Shown here piece by piece: positions 5,953 to 8,282 of a stretch of 8,282 bases of DNA. The notes under the pieces were generated by a model. The model was not told the origin of the DNA. It worked only from the letters and a program-made list of their open reading frames with translations, and ran no database searches. A program made the position numbers and the translations under genes. Origin of the DNA: Methanosarcinaceae archaeon (GTDB taxonomy: Archaea > Halobacteriota > Methanosarcinia > Methanosarcinales > Methanosarcinaceae); contig JAGAEB010000021.1 in the NCBI GenBank assembly GCA_017613335.1, positions 1 to 8,282 on the forward strand, read 5' to 3'. Each line of letters opens with the position of its first letter. Position 1 is the stretch's first letter.

Positions 5953-6564
5953 ATGACAACCAATATCTCCGTTCTTGTTTCCGGACGCGGCAGCAATTTC
6001 CAGTCGATCCTGGATGCGGCTGCGGAAGGCCTCATCAAAGATGTGAATTTCGCCTGCGTGATCAGTGACAAAAAAGAAGCAAAAGCGCTTGAACGCGCCC
6101 GTGACAACAACATTGAAGCGGTCTTCGTCGATCCCAAGTCATTTTCATCCAGAGCCGAATTCGACCGGGAGGTCATCCGCATCCTGAAAGAGCACGACAC
6201 GGATCTCGTCCTTCTGGCCGGTTACATGCGGATCATCACGGAAGAGCTTGTCGATGCCTACGCCGGAAAGATCATGAACATCCATCCGGCTCTGCTCCCT
6301 GCTTTCAAAGGACTTCATGCACAGAAACAGGCTCTTGATTACGGTGTCAAAGTCGCCGGCTGCACGGTCCATTTTGTCGAAGCGGACCTCGATGCCGGAC
6401 CGATCATCATTCAGAGGACTGTCCCTGTCCTTCCGGGAGATACGGAAGATTCTCTGGCCGACCGCATCCTTGTCGAAGAACACAAGGCCTATCCGGAAGC
6501 CGTTCGTCTTTTTGCGGAAGGGAAACTTGAGATCCGCGGCAGAAATGTCATCATAAAGGAATGA
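5953..6564 (+). CDS. purN: Phosphoribosylglycinamide formyltransferase (GAR transformylase)
   Basis: A 203-residue PurN, the cytoplasmic enzyme that formylates glycinamide ribonucleotide using 10-formyl-tetrahydrofolate in the third step of purine synthesis. The substrate phosphate loop is VLVSGRGSNFQSI (7-19). Catalytic residues matching E. coli N106, H108 and D144 are N109 and H111 (MNIHPALLPAF) and D147 (LDAGPII). LLAGYMRI and the EEHKAYPEAV C-terminal helix are also typical, as is the length. The ATG at 5953 gives the usual short lead into the first strand. The stop is followed at once by a second in-frame TGA. A folate-dependent PurN is notable in a putative methanogen, since many archaea use the formate-dependent PurT or other routes. 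Its place after the zinc operon may be only positional. Confidence 0.95.
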   Translation: MTTNISVLVSGRGSNFQSILDAAAEGLIKDVNFACVISDKKEAKALERARDNNIEAVFVDPKSFSSRAEFDREVIRILKEHDTDLVLLAGYMRIITEELVDAYAGKIMNIHPALLPAFKGLHAQKQALDYGVKVAGCTVHFVEADLDAGPIIIQRTVPVLPGDTEDSLADRILVEEHKAYPEAVRLFAEGKLEIRGRNVIIKE

Positions 6565-6709
6565 TGAAAAAAGATTGCAGGCAGAAAATCCGGGAAGAAA
6601 ACCGCGGACAGCTGATAAAAAGAAGAAGAAGGCCGCGGACAAATGATCATGACGAAAAGTCCGCAGGCAGAAAAATACGGACAGAAAAACACAGACAGAA
6701 GAGTTACTG
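6565..6709 (+). other. Purine-rich, possibly decayed Lys/Ala-coding stretch
   Basis: Directly after purN lies AG-rich DNA with internal repeats: GCAGGCAGAAAA at 6577-6588 and 6663-6674, and CCGCGGACA at 6602-6610 and 6633-6641. Conceptual translation gives similar Lys-rich peptides in three different frames: KKIAGRKSGKKTADS in the purN frame after its double stop (6568-6612), ADKKKKKAADK in the next frame (6611-6643), and KSAGRK in the third (about 6657-6674). This resembles a Lys/Ala tail broken by frameshifts. The 102-codon frame from 6561 overlaps the opposite gene and mixes these pieces, so I do not call it a gene. Confidence 0.35.
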
Positions 6710-6710
6710 T

Positions 6711-6749
6711 GGATCCCGGCTCCGGATGAGTCAGGATCCTTCTTTTTTT
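6711..6749. terminator. Hairpin with T-tract between convergent genes
   Basis: GGATCC at 6711-6716 pairs with GGATCC at 6734-6739 across a 17-nt loop that can itself fold (CCGGCTCCGG-like). The T-tract TTCTTTTTTT follows on the + strand (6740-6749), where purN transcripts would end. On the - strand, T-rich runs lie beyond the hairpin (complement of 6671-6690), so it could serve the MetE-like gene too. The stem is short, hence moderate confidence. Confidence 0.5.
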
Positions 6750-6785
6750 CAGGATTTCTCATATCGGTCTCTGAACGCAGCCGGT

Positions 6786-7838
6786 TCAGAATTCCTGTTT
6801 ATGTTTTTCATTGAAACGGCGGACGGCGTCGCCTGTATTTCTGAGAAGGGCGGCTGCCGTCTCCTGTGACGGCCAGGATCCGAGGCCGCAGTCGGGCCCT
6901 GCGTAACGGATCAGATCTCCGAAATGGCCGTAGAGTTTTTCCAGGCGCATTTCAATGACGGCCGACGTCTCGAGTTCTGTGACGACTTCATTCAGGAGTT
7001 CCGGTCTGCTCCAGACGTTGAGGCCGTGTTTTTCGGAAAGCGTTCCGGCCATGCTGAAAATGTCGGTCCTGGAAATGCCTGTGCGGACGAATGTGTCTGT
7101 CTTTTCAAGAACTTTTTTGTCGATCATGTCGACATAGGAAGGCGTTGCGGCGGATTCCATGCCGATGATATTGATCGTCGGCGTTTCGCAGGCGATGTCA
7201 TAATAAAGGGGCGAGTGGATGTGGATCTCAACGTCGCAGCCGCATTTGGCGGCGGCGCGGGAGGCGGTCGTGAGGCCGTCGATGAGAGTATCGCGGCTGA
7301 GTGAAAGATCCGGGTTGATGCCGATGCTCGGCTCGTCAACGGAAATTGTCCTGATGCGGATGTTCCGGCTTTCTCTGATCGCTTTTCTGACGAAGAGATT
7401 GATGTCTTCGGCGAAACGGCGATAGATGTCGTCATAAGAAGCGCTTCCGAATTCGGCAAGGAAAAGTTCCGTCGGGCCGGTGACGCACATTCTGATGTCT
7501 GTTTTTTCGCCGGTCTCACGGCGTTTTTCGGCGGCATAGATCTCAAGCGCTTCCAGTTCTGCGGTTCCGGCGCATTCATATTTCAGGGCGAAAGGCCGGC
7601 CTTCTTCACAGCATTTTTCATCGCGGATGACACCCAGGAACTGTTCGTTCATGTCCTGAAACTGCGCATAATTCGGGATCTGAACGCCCGCCCGGCATTT
7701 CATGTCAAAGACCTGATTCATGACCGGGAAAAGCGTCTTCACGGCTTCGGGATCGCGGCTTCCGACGATCCGCCCGACTTCTTCTTTTGAAATATCAGCC
7801 GGCAGCGGAAAACTGCCGATATCATCGAATAGGATCAT
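6786..7838 (-). CDS. MetE-like (cobalamin-independent methionine synthase superfamily) methyltransferase
   Basis: A 350-residue single-domain protein corresponding to the C-terminal catalytic barrel of MetE, as in archaeal core methionine synthases, which move a methyl group to a thiol such as homocysteine. Visible marks: N-terminal DDIGSFPLP (5-13), VTGPTELF (119-126), VDEPSIGINP (167-176) and the C-terminal PDCGLGSW (315-322), equivalent to the MetE segment with zinc ligand C726. E228 (GMESAA) fits the MetE glutamate ligand. However, MetE HxC (H641, C643) reads H208-S-P210 here, preceded by H206, so one zinc ligand is absent or replaced. The ATG at 7838 is favoured: the conserved domain starts there and a TATA element lies 27 nt upstream. 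The open frame continues upstream to 8048 but encodes unconserved sequence running into repeats. The methyl donor and acceptor are unknown; a related corrinoid- or thiol-linked methyltransferase is possible. Confidence 0.85.
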   Translation of the reverse strand: MILFDDIGSFPLPADISKEEVGRIVGSRDPEAVKTLFPVMNQVFDMKCRAGVQIPNYAQFQDMNEQFLGVIRDEKCCEEGRPFALKYECAGTAELEALEIYAAEKRRETGEKTDIRMCVTGPTELFLAEFGSASYDDIYRRFAEDINLFVRKAIRESRNIRIRTISVDEPSIGINPDLSLSRDTLIDGLTTASRAAAKCGCDVEIHIHSPLYYDIACETPTINIIGMESAATPSYVDMIDKKVLEKTDTFVRTGISRTDIFSMAGTLSEKHGLNVWSRPELLNEVVTELETSAVIEMRLEKLYGHFGDLIRYAGPDCGLGSWPSQETAAALLRNTGDAVRRFNEKHKQEF

Positions 7839-7860
7839 GGGATACAGAACGGAACAGAAA

Positions 7861-7870
7861 TATTTTAAAG
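7861..7870 (-). promoter_or_regulatory. TATA-like element of the MetE-like gene (probably leaderless)
   Basis: On the - strand CTTTAAAATA is centred near 7865, 27 nt before the A of the ATG at 7838. The bases between (TTTCTGTTCCGTTCTGTATCCC, read toward the ATG) hold no SD. Spacing and missing SD together suggest a leaderless message starting at or near the ATG. Confidence 0.6.
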
Positions 7871-8027
7871 ATTCCCCGGACGGAGACCGGAACGTTTCCC
7901 GATGCGGAAAAACAAACCCGTAAAAACAGGATCCCGATGAAGAGGAATAAAGGAAAAACACGCGGAAGACGGTGATACGTGAAACATCATGATACGAAGG
8001 CGCGCAGCACAACGGTGCACATAGGAC
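7871..8027. other. Intergenic DNA between the MetE-like promoter and the right array
   Basis: No supported gene. The only notable features are TGATACG occurring at 7973-7979 and 7990-7996, and a TGAAACA (7980-7986) resembling part of the left-array unit. Open frames here are extensions or shadows without an SD or family resemblance. Confidence 0.5.
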
Positions 8028-8282
8028 ACGCTTGTACACACTATTCACACTTGTACACGCTGTTCACACTTGTACACACTGTTCACACTTGCATACACTG
8101 TTCACACTTGCACACAGTACACACTTGCACACAGTACACACTTGCACACAGTACACGCTTGCACACACTGTTCACACCTGCACACACTGTTCACACCTGC
8201 ACACACTGTTCACACCTGCACACACTGTTCACACCTGCACACACTGTTCACACCTGCACACACTGTTCACACCTGCACACAC
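8028..8282. repeat. Tandem array of 17/19-bp repeats (right array)
   Basis: Thirteen units and a 14-bp partial one run to the window edge. Units 1-4 (8028-8103) are variants of ACACTTGTACACACTGTTC (19 bp). Units 5-7 (8104-8154) are three identical 17-bp ACACTTGCACACAGTAC. Unit 8 (8155-8173) returns to 19 bp with ACGCTTGC. Units 9-13 (8174-8268) are five identical ACACCTGCACACACTGTTC. The variants occur in blocks and drift from TTGT to TTGC to CTGC along the array, as expected from local unit duplication. It is non-coding in appearance, GT-rich on the - strand, has no unique spacers, and continues beyond the window. Confidence 0.96.

Noticed and set aside
6770..6790. Hairpin (7-bp stem TCTGAAC/GTTCAGA) over the stop codon of the MetE-like gene.
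   Set aside because: No T-tract follows on the - strand, so I did not call it a terminator.
6561..6869. A 102-codon + frame overlapping the purN stop by ATGA.
   Set aside because: It crosses the hairpin and the 3' end of the opposite gene, and its sequence is low-complexity and resembles no family I know. The ATGA overlap and AAAGGA upstream keep a short peptide just possible.
7839..8048. Upstream extension of the MetE-like protein to 8048.
   Set aside because: It would begin inside the repeat array, has no SD, and adds about 70 residues unlike the family. The TATA element at 7861-7870 would then lie inside the gene.
8015..8282. A GTG-initiated + strand frame stays open through the whole right array, giving Cys/His/Thr-rich sequence.
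   Set aside because: The 19-bp unit has no stop in any + frame, so openness is automatic. There is no SD, and the mix of 17- and 19-bp units shifts the reading.
1..8282. Telomere or linear-replicon ends, because both window edges are repeats.
   Set aside because: The arrays differ in unit, are in direct rather than inverted orientation, and simply reach the window edges. Edges in repeats are better explained by assembly breaks or window choice.

Overview
The window looks like chromosomal DNA of a euryarchaeon, most likely a methanogen of the Methanomicrobiales/Methanosarcinales type with mid-range GC. This is an inference from four things. Two genes appear to start leaderless, with an AT-rich TATA-like element centred 25-27 nt before the ATG and no Shine-Dalgarno (SD) sequence. 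Other genes have GGTGA/AGGAGGT-type SDs. The metal regulator is a short two-domain DtxR-type protein. The last gene is a single-domain MetE-like protein of the kind common in methanogens. A bacterial origin is not excluded.

Layout. Positions 1-104 are an array of 13-bp repeats, followed by about 300 bp of non-coding DNA with a candidate promoter. Next come two rightward genes, an ACT-domain protein (409-684) and a UPF0210/'PFL family' protein (734-2095), a conserved pair of unknown function ending at a strong hairpin/T-tract terminator. After a T-rich gap come a DtxR/MntR-like regulator (2350-2784) and, from its own promoter, a complete high-affinity zinc-type ABC importer: His-rich lipoprotein ZnuA (2904-3941), ATPase ZnuC (4028-5041) and permease ZnuB (5057-5893). 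purN (5953-6564) follows in the same direction. A Lys-rich, apparently decayed stretch and a hairpin separate it from a leftward MetE-like methyltransferase gene (6786-7838). Positions 8028-8282 are a second minisatellite-like array of 17/19-bp units that runs off the window.

How the genes fit together. The central block is a metal-uptake locus: ZnuA captures Zn(II) outside the membrane, ZnuB carries it across, ZnuC supplies ATP hydrolysis, and the adjacent DtxR-like protein is the obvious candidate regulator. The MetE-like enzyme belongs to a zinc-dependent superfamily, so a zinc link is possible but unproven. PurN belongs to purine synthesis.

The most unusual features are the two non-coding repeat arrays. 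They share the 9-mer CACACTTGT in the same orientation and lie upstream of the outermost genes, which point inward. Other points of interest: a MetE-like protein whose HxC zinc motif reads H-S-P; a DtxR-like regulator that lacks most primary-site ligands but keeps a His/Glu/Cys set; a ZnuA His-rich repeat whose three full copies differ only at silent positions; and a Cys/His-rich tail on the ATPase. I found no CRISPR array, transposase, integrase, rRNA or tRNA.
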